DNA from: Phylloscopus collybita | Taxonomy: Eukaryota > Chordata > Aves > Passeriformes > Phylloscopidae | DNA: 64,000 nucleotides | Direction: 5' to 3' | Assembly: GCA_027886175.1 (NCBI GenBank) | Contig: JAJNNQ010000006.1 | Span: forward strand, 5,394,001-5,458,000 | Part shown: positions 49,494 to 61,688 of the stretch, in pieces | Layout: each line of letters opens with the position of its first letter | Position numbering within the stretch: position 1 is the stretch's first letter | Notes under the pieces: generated by a model | The model's input: the letters and a program-made list of their open reading frames with translations, nothing else | Database searches by the model: none | What the model was told of the DNA's origin: nothing | Made by a program: the position numbers and the translations under genes

Positions 49494-50448
49494 TAAATAC
49501 AGATCACAGTTGATCCAGATATTTATGCTATTGCTACAGCTGAACTCAGATCTTGGAATCATATTTCTTTTTTGCAAGATAAGTAGTGTCCTGACAGGGT
49601 GGCTCTATACTGTGATCAGTAGAACCTTACAGCATTCTTTCTCCAGGAGGTTATTGGTAGTAAACAACAGCTGGAATAAAAGAAGAAACAAGATCTGGAG
49701 GCACTGCTGGCTTTCTACTCTGTTTCTCTCCTCTCTTCACTTCCACACTCCTGCTTGTCTCTCTCTCCCCTCTTTGATCACTTTGTATGAGAAATTAATT
49801 CCAATAGATATGTAAAATCAGAAACAAAAAGAACCAGGAAAAAAAGAAAAGGAAAAATAAATTTAAAAGGACCTAGGAAAAAAAGGTCACAATTTAGGCC
49901 CCAAAGGAGATAAGGACGAGAATGTTCCCCAGGTAAGTGGGTAAGGAAAAACTGGGAAGTAAACCATTATAAAAGGATGCAAACTAAAAATGCTTCGAGA
50001 TTGGAGGCCAAGACTGTGCCTGCTTTGTCCTTTCCCTTGACTGCTCAAGCTGTAAGACAAACCTGAAGCACACAATGCTTCTCCTTCAAATTCAGATTTC
50101 TTTCATACAAGAATAAGGGCATGAAGAAGAGGCAGAGAAAATGTTATTCCAAAGTTGGAGTGACAGTGCAGAAGACAAATTCATCAAAGTATGAGAAGCA
50201 CTATTATATTCCTCAGTGTAGAAAGGCCCAAAATGATGTTTCATAAGTTGCAATGCATGATCCAAGTTTTAATGAAATTTATGTATCTCAGAGAAAATCC
50301 TAAATAATAAAACAAATCCTCTGTAAAAGTTTATGTATGCGCAAAAATGTTGCACAAGTTTTCTCAATAATTTAAAATGAAGACCGATTAAAAAAAAAAT
50401 CATTAAATTACACAGGATGGCTGGTGTGTGACTCAGAAATTTTAGGAA

Positions 50449-50958
50449 TGTCCTGGGTCTGGTTGGAATGCAGTTAATTTTTTTCACAGCAGCCCATACA
50501 GTTCTGTGTTTTTGATTTGAGACAAAAACAGTGTTGATAGAACAGCAATGTCCTATCTGTTGCTGAGAAGTGTTTGCACAGTGTCAAGATCTTCACTGCC
50601 TCTCACTCTGACCTACACAGCAGGTGAGTTGAGGTGTGGGCAAGAAGCTGGAAGGGCACAGAGCTGACCCAAACTGACAAAAAACATATCACAAACCATA
50701 AAAAGTCATATTCAGCAATAAAACTGAGGGAGGGAGTTTTTCCAGTGCAGCCATTTCTGAGAGACTAACTGGGCATCAGTTTCCTGGTGGGAGACAGTGG
50801 TTGATTGCCTTTGCATCACCTCATGTTTCCCTTGGTGTTTTTCCCTTCATTTACTAAACTGTCTACCTTGACCCACAAGTTTTTCTCACATTTGCCCTCT
50901 GTTTCTTGCCCCCATTCCACTGAGGGTGGGGTGGATGTCAGCTGGGATCAGCTCAACA
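50449..50958 (+). mobile_element. solo LTR of avian ERVL type
   Basis: It starts TGTCCTGGGTCTGGTTGG and follows the well-known avian ERVL LTR. In order come GCAGTTAATTTTTTTCACAG, AACAGTGTTGATAGAACAGC, GTGTTTGCACAGTGTCAAG, GACCCAAACTGACAAAAAAC, TACTAAACTGTCTACCTTGA, CCCACAAGTTTTTCTCACAT and GTTTCTTGCCCCCATTCCAC, ending near GCTGGGATCAGCTCAACA. The TACTAAACTGTC stretch is the degenerate polyadenylation region (ATTAAA in the family). Internal proviral sequence is absent, so it is a solo LTR. The flanks are AGGAA on the left and AAAGA/AAGAA on the right, close to but not an exact 5-bp duplication. The middle looks shortened against full-length family members. Confidence 0.85.
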
Positions 50959-51256
50959 AAAGAAGATAACCTGTGATAAACCAGAATTAGAGATGAAAGA
51001 TAGAGCATCTGAAATGTAAATGCTCAGGCATCCCAAAGAAACTCTACAGAAAGCAACAGGTACACATCATCCAAAAGGCTAAGCACAAAATAGTACAGAG
51101 CAAGGGCTACAAGGAATACTTGAGAGCTCAGCGGTGGAAAAGCTTCACATATGATGACATATAGTCACAGTAAAGTTATTGTTACAATAAAGAGAAATTA
51201 GTATTAGTATTTTGACTTTTCCTAAGTCAAAAAAGTAAGTATTGATATAAAGGATT

Positions 51257-51272
51257 TTTTTTTTTTTTTTTT
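51257..51272 (+). repeat. poly-T run
   Basis: About 16 T residues, followed by GCATATATAT. Confidence 0.85.
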
Positions 51273-54200
51273 GCATATATATCACAATAATGCAGTGGAA
51301 ATTAGCAAAAAAAAATTATATACATAGTGTGGACTATCATCAACTGCAAAGACAAGATCAAAGAAAATATGGGCAATTTAGGTGCAGATAGCAAGTTCAC
51401 TAAATGAAGATTTCCTTAGCATGACATGAGCAACAGAGTCTGCAGTCAGGCTAACCTATTTTAAAATCATATCATGATATTTTCAGTAACAACTGCAAGC
51501 ACAAAACCAAAGAAATTGGTTGGAATTTCAAGTGTCTTATTTAACACAGGAACAATGCTTTCAGATAAAAGGAGTTAATTTAAAAATTTAGTAGAGTTCA
51601 GGCTGAGAGCAATGATTCAATGTAATCAAAATTTAAAAACCTAGAAACCCCAAACACACAGAGCAGGCAAACCCACAGTGAGACTTGTCTGCCAAAGGTT
51701 AGCATGCCTTAGAAAACCTGAAATGGCTTCTTCTACGTTACATATGAGGATAGTTGAAGCAGTGCTGCTGGAACGGCACCTTTCTTTCTAAATATCAAGT
51801 GCATTAGAAGAAAAAGAGTATATAAAGAAGAGGGGCCAATAAGGATGGGATAGATAAAGACATCCTTGTGAAAGTCAGAGAATACATGTTGGTTATGTAG
51901 TGTGGCAGATACCGAAATGTCAGGCAGAAACCTCATTTGAATAGACTCGAGCTATTTGAATAAAACACAAAATGCGCTCGCTGCCAAATGTCTAGAGTCA
52001 TGAAATATTGCCTAGGCAAAAGCAAAAATTAAAAATTACAGGAAAAAACCTGGTGCCAAATTCCAAAATTCAAAAGACAGATATTGGCAGGTATTCCTGA
52101 GTAGCAAAAGTGTCTACCTCACCACATTCTGCTGATGTTCCTTGGAATGAAAATTAATCCAACTACATCATAGCTGATGTTGGACAGACACACTAATGTA
52201 CAGGGCATAGTAGACCCCAATTTTAAGTTCTTTTGCATGATACAAGAATCAGCAAAATCAGTAAAAAGCTGCATGAGTACAAGATTACTTCATGGTGAGC
52301 AATACTCACCACAGTATAGGTCACACAGAACAGTCTTTTTTCCCCCAACATCTCAAATCTAAAAAAGTAAATACAAAGTGAGAAATGTCTATCCCTGAGA
52401 TACTAATTAGACAAAAACTACTAGTAATTACAAAATGCATTTATGGGGGGAGGGAAACAACCTGTGTGCACTTATCTTTGAAGCTACTGCTGAAAGATGA
52501 TGTCACATCACAAATGGTTCAATAAAACAATAAAACATACCCATTAAACGTATCAAGACATGGAAGTGAACAAAGGAACTGTTTTCATTGTGTGTTACTG
52601 AGATGGGATATAGGGCAGTACTCTTAAAGAAGAGAGTTGTCAAGCCCAGGATTACTAGCATCACCCAAATCCAAAAAAGTCAAAATAGAAAAGCAATTTC
52701 TTGTAGCAGTGTTTGTATGCAAAAAATTTTAAGCAATATAGTCAAAGGTAGATAAAATATTCCAGTAGGAAGTGCCCATAAATCACTTTTTAAAAAACAC
52801 TGTCAGTCACAGAAAGCCTTTAGAGTATGCTACTGAAACTGCAAAGTGTAAGCGTGAAAGAGACTGACAAATACATTGCTGATTTCTTATCCAGAGCAAC
52901 CTTGCAGTGCACAATTACAATAACTTAACAGGAATGGGAAATCTCTAGCCTGATATTAACGTAGAAAATGCACAGAGACAGAAGCATCAGCTAAGTCTGC
53001 TATGTGCAGTTTCAAGGTAGGGGCTACAACATATCTAAGAACAAATGATACAAGACGTAGATTTACAAGTGCTTGCATCTATCATTCTGTCACACTGTGT
53101 CAGGCCAGCCAGTCGCTGTGGGAGAAGCCTTGTCTGCTTCCCAAGAATACTGGAACTGCCCAGATGAGTTGAGAATTCAACATAGTATCATATATAAAGT
53201 CAAGTGAATCATAAACCCAAGGTCAGTAAAAATAAATTCCCTCAGGCGCACACTGAAGTCCTACAGGAGCAGTGTCCCGCTCCTCCATAATGCAGTAACA
53301 CTGCACACTGCAGCAGTGCTGCACTAAGCCAAGACATCTGAGATCTCAGAAACAGCTTTTTCATGCTCATGATGGAACAGAAGCTAGCCTAAAGGACACC
53401 TGTCTTGCTAAGGGTTTTTATTCTAATGGTGGTATTTGACAAAAGTCGATGAAGTCACACAACATCCCAGCAGGTTCTGGAAGAGACCACATCCATAACT
53501 ATAACTTGGCATTTTGTTTACAAGTCACCACAGACTATTTCTTCATTGAAGAAAGTGATTTGGACATGAGTGACAAAATTCAGATCCTTTGAGTTCTGTT
53601 GTTTGAAAATGTAGACAACTACATGTAATGTAGAAGCACAAAATCCTATTACAATCACTGGAAGTATAACTGATTCAGCCAAGTCCTTAAGACTATTCAT
53701 CTGAAGGGATAGATCTGCCTGTTTTACAGAAGATAGCTATTCTCCAGTCTCCAGACTGGTGTGTTGACAGGCCACTAGCAGCTACAATGGAAGTTTAGAT
53801 ACCTGGTGCACATACAGGTGCATAGATACTTTACACTGAACTTGAAAAGGATATTTAACCTTTAGCTGAAGCACACACTAGTGGAATATTTGCGTCACTT
53901 AATATCAATTACCTAGAATTTGGTATACAGCCAAAGAATGTTGCCAACTTCTTTCTGTAGTCATCAGAAGCTTGAGAACTAAACCATTCCAGAGGCTGAC
54001 TCATCAAACCTGCTAAGAAACCTCTCTTAAGATCTCATATGCCTATTCAGAGACATCTATTTCTCCCCACTGACTTCAGAAGCAGTTTACTGAAAGAGAC
54101 TAGGAAGGACTAATGTGAAGTGAGACAAATCGCACCCCAGAACAATACTATAGTCACTCTCAATGCTGTAGTAATGTATTTTAGCAGGCATTGTATCTTG

Positions 54201-55497
54201 TATAACATCTAAATACATCAGAGAAGGAGCAAAACAATTTTGGTTCCCTACCATCCTCTACACCCAAATGTTCTCAGGAGGGATATAAGGGCTTTCCCCC
54301 ATGAATTACACCTTTTTAAGCAGCAGAAAGAAGAGTACCCTTAAGAGGTTCCTAGGAAAGAAAAGTTAAAACACAAGGAGAGGAGAGTGTGTTATTGAGC
54401 CTTGATGGCATGAATTGTCAAGCTCACTACAGAGACAGGTGAAGAGAAAAATGTTCAGGGAAACCACATCAAAGAGAATCTTACACTCCATGCTGGGAAT
54501 CAGACACTTAGAATTCACTAATTGAAACATTCTTTCATTCATTAGAAATGGATAAATGGTTTGCAAAGGTTTATTAACTAAAATGATTAGTCATTTTTTA
54601 AAGATTTGAACTAAAGAATAGTAGGGAGCTTGTATCTATCAATAATAACTTCTAATGAGCAGATTATTGCCATCTATACAGGATTTATTAATAGTTTACC
54701 AGTATATTATGGACATTAGTACCATCTGCTGCAGATAATTATAACCATGTTGATAGGTGTTTGAACTGATTATAAGACACATATGATTCAGTTAGACTTC
54801 ATTATAAATTATTAAAGAATCATTTTGTAAACTTATTACAAATTATTCATAAATGAATCTTTCTTTAAAGGATCACAAGCTTCAATTGTTTTTCAGTATC
54901 AGATGATACACATTTAAATGTATGTTTTGCAGATAACAAAGGCTACCAGCTTAAGTGATTAGCATTTAAAAATATGTTAGGGTGACACAATTAATAAAAA
55001 TTGTCACAAATACAAATAAAAAGACTGAATTATGGAATAGCCTTTCATGATATGTACAATCTGGTACACTGCTCATTTTAGTGTTTGCCATAACTTTTGC
55101 CAATTTATTGCCATTTATGTTCACATTTAGCTTTTGTTGGCATTCAGAAAAATATGCCGTTAAAATTATACAAATTAAGGGCATAAAAAAGTGTCTAGGC
55201 TGAGACTATTTACGCCAAGCTATGTTCTGATTTGGAAAAAAAAATAGAATCTTTAGCTAAATTATATCATTAAATCAGTAAGAAAATTAGGGGGTTTGAA
55301 AAAAACACTGGCAACAATGGCAGCATAAATGAGCAGCGTTGAATATCCCCATCTTTGAAAGAAAATGTTGGTGTACAGTACATGCTGGTACCACAGACAG
55401 GCACAGCTTAGCTGAGACATTCTCAGTGCTTTAGCTGTTTACTTAGGCAGCAACAGAGTTCTAAGAAATAGTTGCTATGCCAACCCATCATAGGACT

Positions 55498-55520
55498 ATA
55501 TATATATATATATACACACA
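55498..55520. repeat. (TA)n passing into (CA)n
   Basis: About eight TA units continue into ACACACA. The compound form suggests C-to-T decay of an older CA/TG repeat or slippage. Confidence 0.9.
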
Positions 55521-56039
55521 TTCATGACCAGGGCTTATTTTGAGAGCTCTGTTACCCTTTCTTCCAAAAGTTTAGATATGTTCCTGCTATATAGTTTCCA
55601 TTAAGGAAAAACTCTGTTGTCTCTGTAGTACAATGCACAATCCCGATTTTTTCTAAGATAGGGCGTGGAGTATCTGGAGTAACATGAAGACATTTCAAAT
55701 AAGAAGCAGAACAGGCCTTTGACGTCACATTTCTACAATCACTGAACAGACTGTTCTATTTGCAAGCCTCTAAAGATTTGGTGTTCAGATGATAAAGGGC
55801 ACTGCTTTTTATAATCTATTATTAACTGTCATGTGTGTGTTACTGCAGGAGTTCTCTGAAGAGAAAGCAAAGCATGGTTTGGTGGTATGATGATGAAGTG
55901 TTTTTTTGTACTATTTACTAGAACAATTTTCCAAATTAACTCCATCCAGTCAGTGTTCTTTTTGAAATAAAGAAACAAGTCAGAAAGAACCTACCTCTGG
56001 AGTTTACAAGTGATGTCTTCAGATAAATATGTATTTTAA

Positions 56040-56290
56040 AATAATTAAAAATAATAGAGGGAGCCCTTTAATTACCTTATTCTGTTTACATCACTTTAGG
56101 GGCTTTTTTTTTCAAATGCATTTGAAAGCTCAGTCTATTTATTCCATAATTATTGGATGACTACATGCAGCACTGCCATTTCAATTAGATTTTGATGGCT
56201 GATAAAACCATTGTTGACAGCAAGTACACAAACGAATGAAGGGAAACCAGATTAGCAATGTTTGTGTCATTGCATTTAAATAAAACTAAA
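56040..56290. promoter_or_regulatory. possible conserved non-coding element (enhancer-like)
   Basis: Non-repetitive, CpG-poor and dense in developmental factor words: CATAATTATTGG (about 56145-56156), TCAATTAGA (about 56181-56189), TTTTGATGGCTGATAAA (MEIS/PBX-like) and CCATTGTTGACAG (56208-56220, SOX-like core plus TGACAG). This pattern is common in vertebrate enhancers within gene deserts. There is no direct evidence of conservation or activity in a single sequence. Confidence 0.3.
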
Positions 56291-57836
56291 TGTTCTGGCA
56301 GAAATATGATCAAATCCAAAGACAGAAGAAAAACAGTAAATGGCATGGTAGAGGTGGGGTCATGTCAGAGATAATAATCTTTCTTTAGACATCTGGATTC
56401 ACTGAAGGAGAGTTACTTCCTTTGGAGACCTAATTTTAATTCCCAAAGAGTGGCCACTTCTTTTTCAGATTAGAAACCCAAAAACATTTATATATGTCTT
56501 CTAACAAGAGTTTTTCAACAAGACAAGCTTCTTGAAATGTAAGGAACACAAGAAGATAGGAAAGATCTCAATGCAGATACAGAGAGCTCAACGGACTAGA
56601 ACTGAAGGCAAGAAAAGCCATTGTGAATAATTCCAAAGGTTAAAACCTTCTGTCTATTCTAAAGATCAATATAAAGGGGAAAGGAGAGGAAGAGTGTGAT
56701 AACACCCTTTAAGAATGACGATATACTTCCCAGATGAGAATCTGCATCAGGCAGTTGCTCTTTTTAAAAGAGAGGCACATTGAAGCAGCTGTCTCTTGTG
56801 TCTCTCCATTTGAAATGAATGACATACTTTGTATTCATTCAAATGTCTATAGAGCAAATACCTGAAACTAGTGGACCAGAAAGAAAATGATGCATTAAAT
56901 TCTCTGAATTAAATTTGATACAGCAGTGCTGCCACAGGCTACAGTTCTCTGCTCAGTCTCAAAGCCTGATTCAGAACAGTGTTTTTTTAGTTGATACAGG
57001 GTTGGGGTTTTTTTAGTCTTTCTCTAGGAAGCAATGGATTGAGCCCATTTTTCAGTGAAATAACTTCATTTTGAGGATTTGCATGTTTTGGTTGTTGGAA
57101 AACTCTTATATCTCTTGGTGACAATCTATATCAAAATCTGAGAATTCTTACAATTCATTTCCTTTATGTATGTGTCACACAATTTCAATAATTCCTTGGC
57201 TTTTAGACTTTTTCCTTTGTATATTTTCTGCACATCATTATCCTTTTTCTTGCTCTCCTTCCATGAGACAACACAGGCTTTCAATTCACAATCAGGAGGG
57301 ATCCTACTCTGCCTTATCTAGGTCCATACTGTATTTCACCGATCAAGCCAAAACCAGCTCACAGTTACAATCTAGAAGATGTGCCTCCTCACCTAGAAAC
57401 TACTATAACACAACTTTGGGGAGCATTAAAGAGAATATATACTGACATATGTCTCTCACTAAGACAAAGTGTGAGCTTACTGGCGCAATAAAGGGACCAA
57501 GACTCTTGAAATTGCTCCACCGCAAAATTCAGAGTCTTCATTTGAGAACCCTGGAAGCAGTCTGCTAAAATGCAATTAGGAAGGACCATTGAAGCCTTCC
57601 AGTTCAAAATCATCATGCCAGATATACTGCAGCTGCAGGTGTTCCAACAGTAGCAATACAGAGTCAGAAGAGCTAACTCAAGGAGCACATCACATCTCTC
57701 ACCTGGCCTGCTAGAGCAGGTTCAGACTGTGCCCCTCTAAACAGTAACCCTCTAAACATGCTAAAAACATGTACCTTTGGCTGCCAACAGCATCATGGTA
57801 CTGCAGAGCAGAGCAGGCTGAGATAATTTCTACTGC

Positions 57837-57877
57837 AGATATGTAATACTTAGATATACAAAGATATGTAATACTTA
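57837..57877. repeat. 16-bp direct repeat
   Basis: AGATATGTAATACTTA occurs at 57837-57852 and again at 57862-57877, a short local duplication. Confidence 0.85.
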
Positions 57878-60697
57878 TCTTTGAGGTAAGGAAGAGAGTG
57901 AAGATACTGAATTAGTGGAGAGGGATGGAGTGGTTTTGATTAGCTTTGACCTTGAGAATCGTAAAGTCTGGATGGCTCCCAGGGTAACTGCAGAGCAAGG
58001 GTAGAAAAGAGTGAGGACCAGCTCTGAAGGACATCTCAATCCACTTTACAAGATAACAATTGAGTAGATATCCACAACTTAGCCAATATTGTCAGAGTGT
58101 ATATATCCACCCTTAGTTTCTCCCTGATCTTTGAAACTGCTATTAGAAGCAAAACTCTAAGTCAGTTTGGAAATTTCAAATGTGATCTTAAAGGAATTGT
58201 ATTTTTTAGGATTACCACTACTTATCTAATCTTTATTAGATTAAACAGTAATAAAAAATTTGTAATTTCTGTATTTTTTTAAACACAAAGGAAAATCCTC
58301 CCTACAATACATTCCATCAAAAGGCCAAACTCAAAACAGCATGCAGGACTCATCCTAAAGCAAGAATTCAGTAAATCAACAATGGAGCAGAATTACTGCA
58401 ACGGCGGGACTGGGGTTATTTTCCTCCTTTTTAAATTTAATATAACAGACTTTTCTAAATGATTTATGGGTCTGGGAGTCCTGCCTCTCTTATCCTTTCA
58501 AGAACAATCACAGTAGGCTGGAATGCTTTGAAAGGCTGAGCTAAGGGAGAATCTGCATCCTTATCCCTATAACACTCTGGTGCTCACTGAACTGTTTCTT
58601 CAGACTTCTATTTGCAACAAAACTGCTGATCTCAAAACAGCTGCATTATTTCTGTTTTAGTGCTCAGTCTGTAAAGAGAGAAAAACATGAGAGATTAATG
58701 AGATCTTTTTCTTCTCATGTTACTCTGCTTATCTCATAAAATCTATTTTTCAGGGCTTTCTTTCCAGATCTGCCTGATATCTCTTTGTATCCTCCAGCAG
58801 CCCTCCTCAATTTCTCATTTTCTTTTCAGTGCTTCATCACCAGCTTCTCAAATTTCCATGTTATGGGAGAAAAGGTAATAATTAGTTTCACTTTTCTTGA
58901 TAGATTCCTCACAGTCACAAACATCCAATGCATACTAAGGAATAAGTAAAAAGTTAAATATTCCCTTGGCAATAAGGAAATTCTTACAATTAACCATTCT
59001 ATGCCAGAAAATTGTGCATTTTTAGTTACTCATGAAAACAGTGTAAGTCAATATAGTTAAATATGAAAGTGTCTTCAAAAACTCTTAGATCAATACAGGA
59101 CGTTGCAACATGAACCTAAAAATACAATTTTAAAAAGTAATATATAGTCATCCTATTCTCTTTTTTATTCTTATTCTGTTACACTGACAATTGATAGCTT
59201 TGCTGAATTCTGCTAACCACTATGATTATCCATAGTTCATATATTCCTCTGGGTAAATATCAATGAATCTTAGTGCATTATTGCACAGTGAAAATCCTAT
59301 GCTACTGTAAATAAGGAAACAGTACTTGAGAACAATACACACACACAAAACAAACACAAAGCCAAACCAACCAGCAAGAAAAACAGCAGCTCTAGTCTAG
59401 AACACAATATGTTTGTATAAAGCTGTCTGTGGTCCCCTCTCAAAGCACAGAAGAAATTTCCAGATACTGATCATTACAGGAATTTCAGTGGCTGCCATTT
59501 CAAATCCAGTAAGAGTTCACTTGATCTTATTTTCAATCACAAATATCCATGGCATCTCAGGCATGAATTATACAAGTATATGCATCTTCCTTGGTCAAAA
59601 AACTTGATAATTTTCCACTTGAAAGAAAGGAGTGAGAATAAGATGTGACAAATGCTAGTCACATCAATTAATGATCTTCTGGGATATATTCACATACTGC
59701 CCAAGTGAGGGCTGTAACAGAACCTGGGTAGAATAGAGCAAAAAATTTCAGTGTGAGCAATTAAACACAAACCAAATTCCTTGCTGCAGTTTTTCAATCA
59801 GATACAACAAGCTTCTCCACTCTCCATTATGCATTTTTTGTAGTGGTGCTCAGTGTTTAGCATTTACTGGATTTATAATAGAGATGTGATTATATGTCTA
59901 TCCTTTGTCAGGCTATTTTATATGTTCATTCTATGACATGTATTTTTAATCTTTCTGTATGAAAAGTGTGGTGATATATATAAGTCATTATCATCCCATC
60001 TATCTTTAGAATGTCTAAAAGTAAAAAACAGTTTGAGATATGTGTCTGTGTAGATTTTCTTGGAAAGCTGAGAAATTGTGCAAGTTATTTAGCTGTCACA
60101 AATTCCATCCTATCCTCCATCTCTTTACAGTTCAGAGGCCATTTTGGTAAATTAAAACTGGCTTCCAATGATATAAGAAGTTCAATCCATAAAATCCAAG
60201 AGAGGTTGTGATTTGAAGTACAGTGCAGAAGATCAGAAACTTTTGTTTGCTTGTTTGTTGGCAGAGGAATTCTAGATTTTAAGAGAGAGAGCCTCAGTAT
60301 GTTTACAATCTCCCTCTATGCTTTTCACCCAAGTATGTGTCAGTGCTGTTTTATTTCAACAGTCAAATGAAATTACCCTTGTGCTTCAGCTGCACAACTA
60401 AAATTGCTGCTGTGAAGTCTTCCCTCCAAAGAAAATTAAGGAGGGTGTGAGGTGTGAGGAAACCTCAGTTGCCACTATTTGAGTTTCATATGAATTAGTG
60501 TATTTCATTTATTTCATTCACTGAAACAAAATGGTTTTGTTTTCTTTGGTGTCACTCAGAAGCCTGGAATTCAATTCTAAAGAAACACTGTGATAGAAAC
60601 TGCATTATCCTGCTCTAAAATATTTACTGAAGATACTTCTTTGGTAAGCTATGTTTATGTCAACAGAAAAAATGATGCACTAGAGATCACACACACA

Positions 60698-60717
60698 GCA
60701 ACAGCAACAGCAACAGA
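60698..60717 (+). repeat. (CAACAG)n short array
   Basis: About three units of CAACAG directly after an ACACACAC stretch. Confidence 0.8.
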
Positions 60718-61194
60718 AGAAGGATGGAAACCTGTGGTTCATCTGTCCCCCTAGGTGAGTAAAATTTTATTACAGATATCTCACACAGCAACTGTACAGC
60801 TTGCCCCAGTTGGCACCAGCAAAATCTTGGCTGGTAAGGCATATAATTTCTGTCTTCTGTAGAAGTATGTGCAGCTTTAGCAGCCCACGAAGCCTTTGAA
60901 TGTCAACACAAAAGCTTCTGGGAGTTTCTTCTGATAGCTGATTAGGAGGCAAGTAAAATGAAAATCCTTATTTTATTACTAAGTGTGATGCTTAAAAATA
61001 TCATATCTCAGGGGTGATATTTTTTAGGTTTGTTGTTGTTTTGGGTTTTTTTTTTCCTGCTTCTCTGTTTGAGCATGTTAACATAGTCATTATATGTTTT
61101 CCTCTATACACGACAAATATTATATATAGGGGTAAATTAAACTTGGTTTCCATGCCAAAATGCAGAAATAATAGTGTTGTAATTTTACCCATCT

Positions 61195-61381
61195 TATTAT
61201 GAATGGCAAGGGAGCCCGTAGTAGCAGGGCTGGCCACCTTGGTGAGGGGAGCTTTAAACGCCAGGGAGGGGTCCAAACTGGCAACCCCATTGCAAGCAAC
61301 TGGGAAACAAACCAGGACAATCAAAACAGTAACAAAAGTTCCTTAGTTGCCTCTCAAGATGAGAACAAGCAGAAAAAGCAT
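61195..61381 (+). other. GC-richer block, possible repeat of unknown family
   Basis: From 61200 to about 61290 the composition is clearly richer in G and C (GGGAGCCCGTAGTAGCAGGG, GGCCACCTTGGTGAGGGGAG, GGGAGGGGTCCAAACTGGCA) than the flanks. It lies directly upstream of a CR1 tail in the same orientation, so it may be an internal part of the same element. I cannot assign it to a known CR1 position with certainty. The open frame at 61199-61429 bridges both parts. Confidence 0.35.
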
Positions 61382-61688
61382 CTTCAGATGGTGGCTCTCT
61401 TTTCACAAGGAATCATGTGGAAAAGGTGAGGTGTAATGGGTACAAGTTCCTCCTGGGGAAATTCCAATTGAACACAAGAGGGAAATTTTTCTCAGTAAGA
61501 ACAATCAGCTTTTGGAATTAACTCTCGATGGAAGTGGTGGATTCCCCAACACTGGACACTTTTAAGATTCAACTGGACAGGGTACTGGGTCATCTTGTTT
61601 GGACCATGCTTTTGACAAGAAGACTTGAACCACATGATCCTTTGTGTGACTTTCAACCTGGTATTCTATGGTTCTCTGAGTATCCCAC
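61382..61688 (+). mobile_element. CR1 LINE, 3' tail
   Basis: The order CTCTTTTCACAAGGAATCAT, GTAATGGGTACAAGTTCCTC, CAAGAGGGAAATTTTTCTCA, GAAGTGGTGGATTCCCCAAC, ACTGGACACTTTTAAGATTC, CTGGACAGGGTACTGGGTCA and CAACCTGGTATTCTATGGTT matches the CR1 subgroup with a GGTAATGGGTACAAG-type 3' region. The terminal repeat is slightly degenerate. The copy is 5'-truncated. This subgroup differs from the other copies in the window. Confidence 0.9.

Larger units (their letters stand above)
41395..50448. other. AT-rich single-copy DNA, no gene seen
   Basis: Nine kilobases without a recognised exon or interspersed repeat. Homopolymers and an ATT tract are listed separately. The longest frames (42731-43012, 43482-43841, 48790-49077) have no domain. 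46320-46500 has more CpG and mixed composition and could be a conserved element. Confidence 0.45.
50959..61194. other. AT-rich single-copy DNA, conserved-element candidates
   Basis: Ten kilobases without a recognised exon or transposon. T16 lies at 51257-51272. Two stretches, about 54690-54930 and 56040-56290, look like conserved non-coding elements. (CAACAG)n lies at about 60698-60717. Open frames reach 99 codons (57389-57688) but show no domain and no splice framing. Confidence 0.45.
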
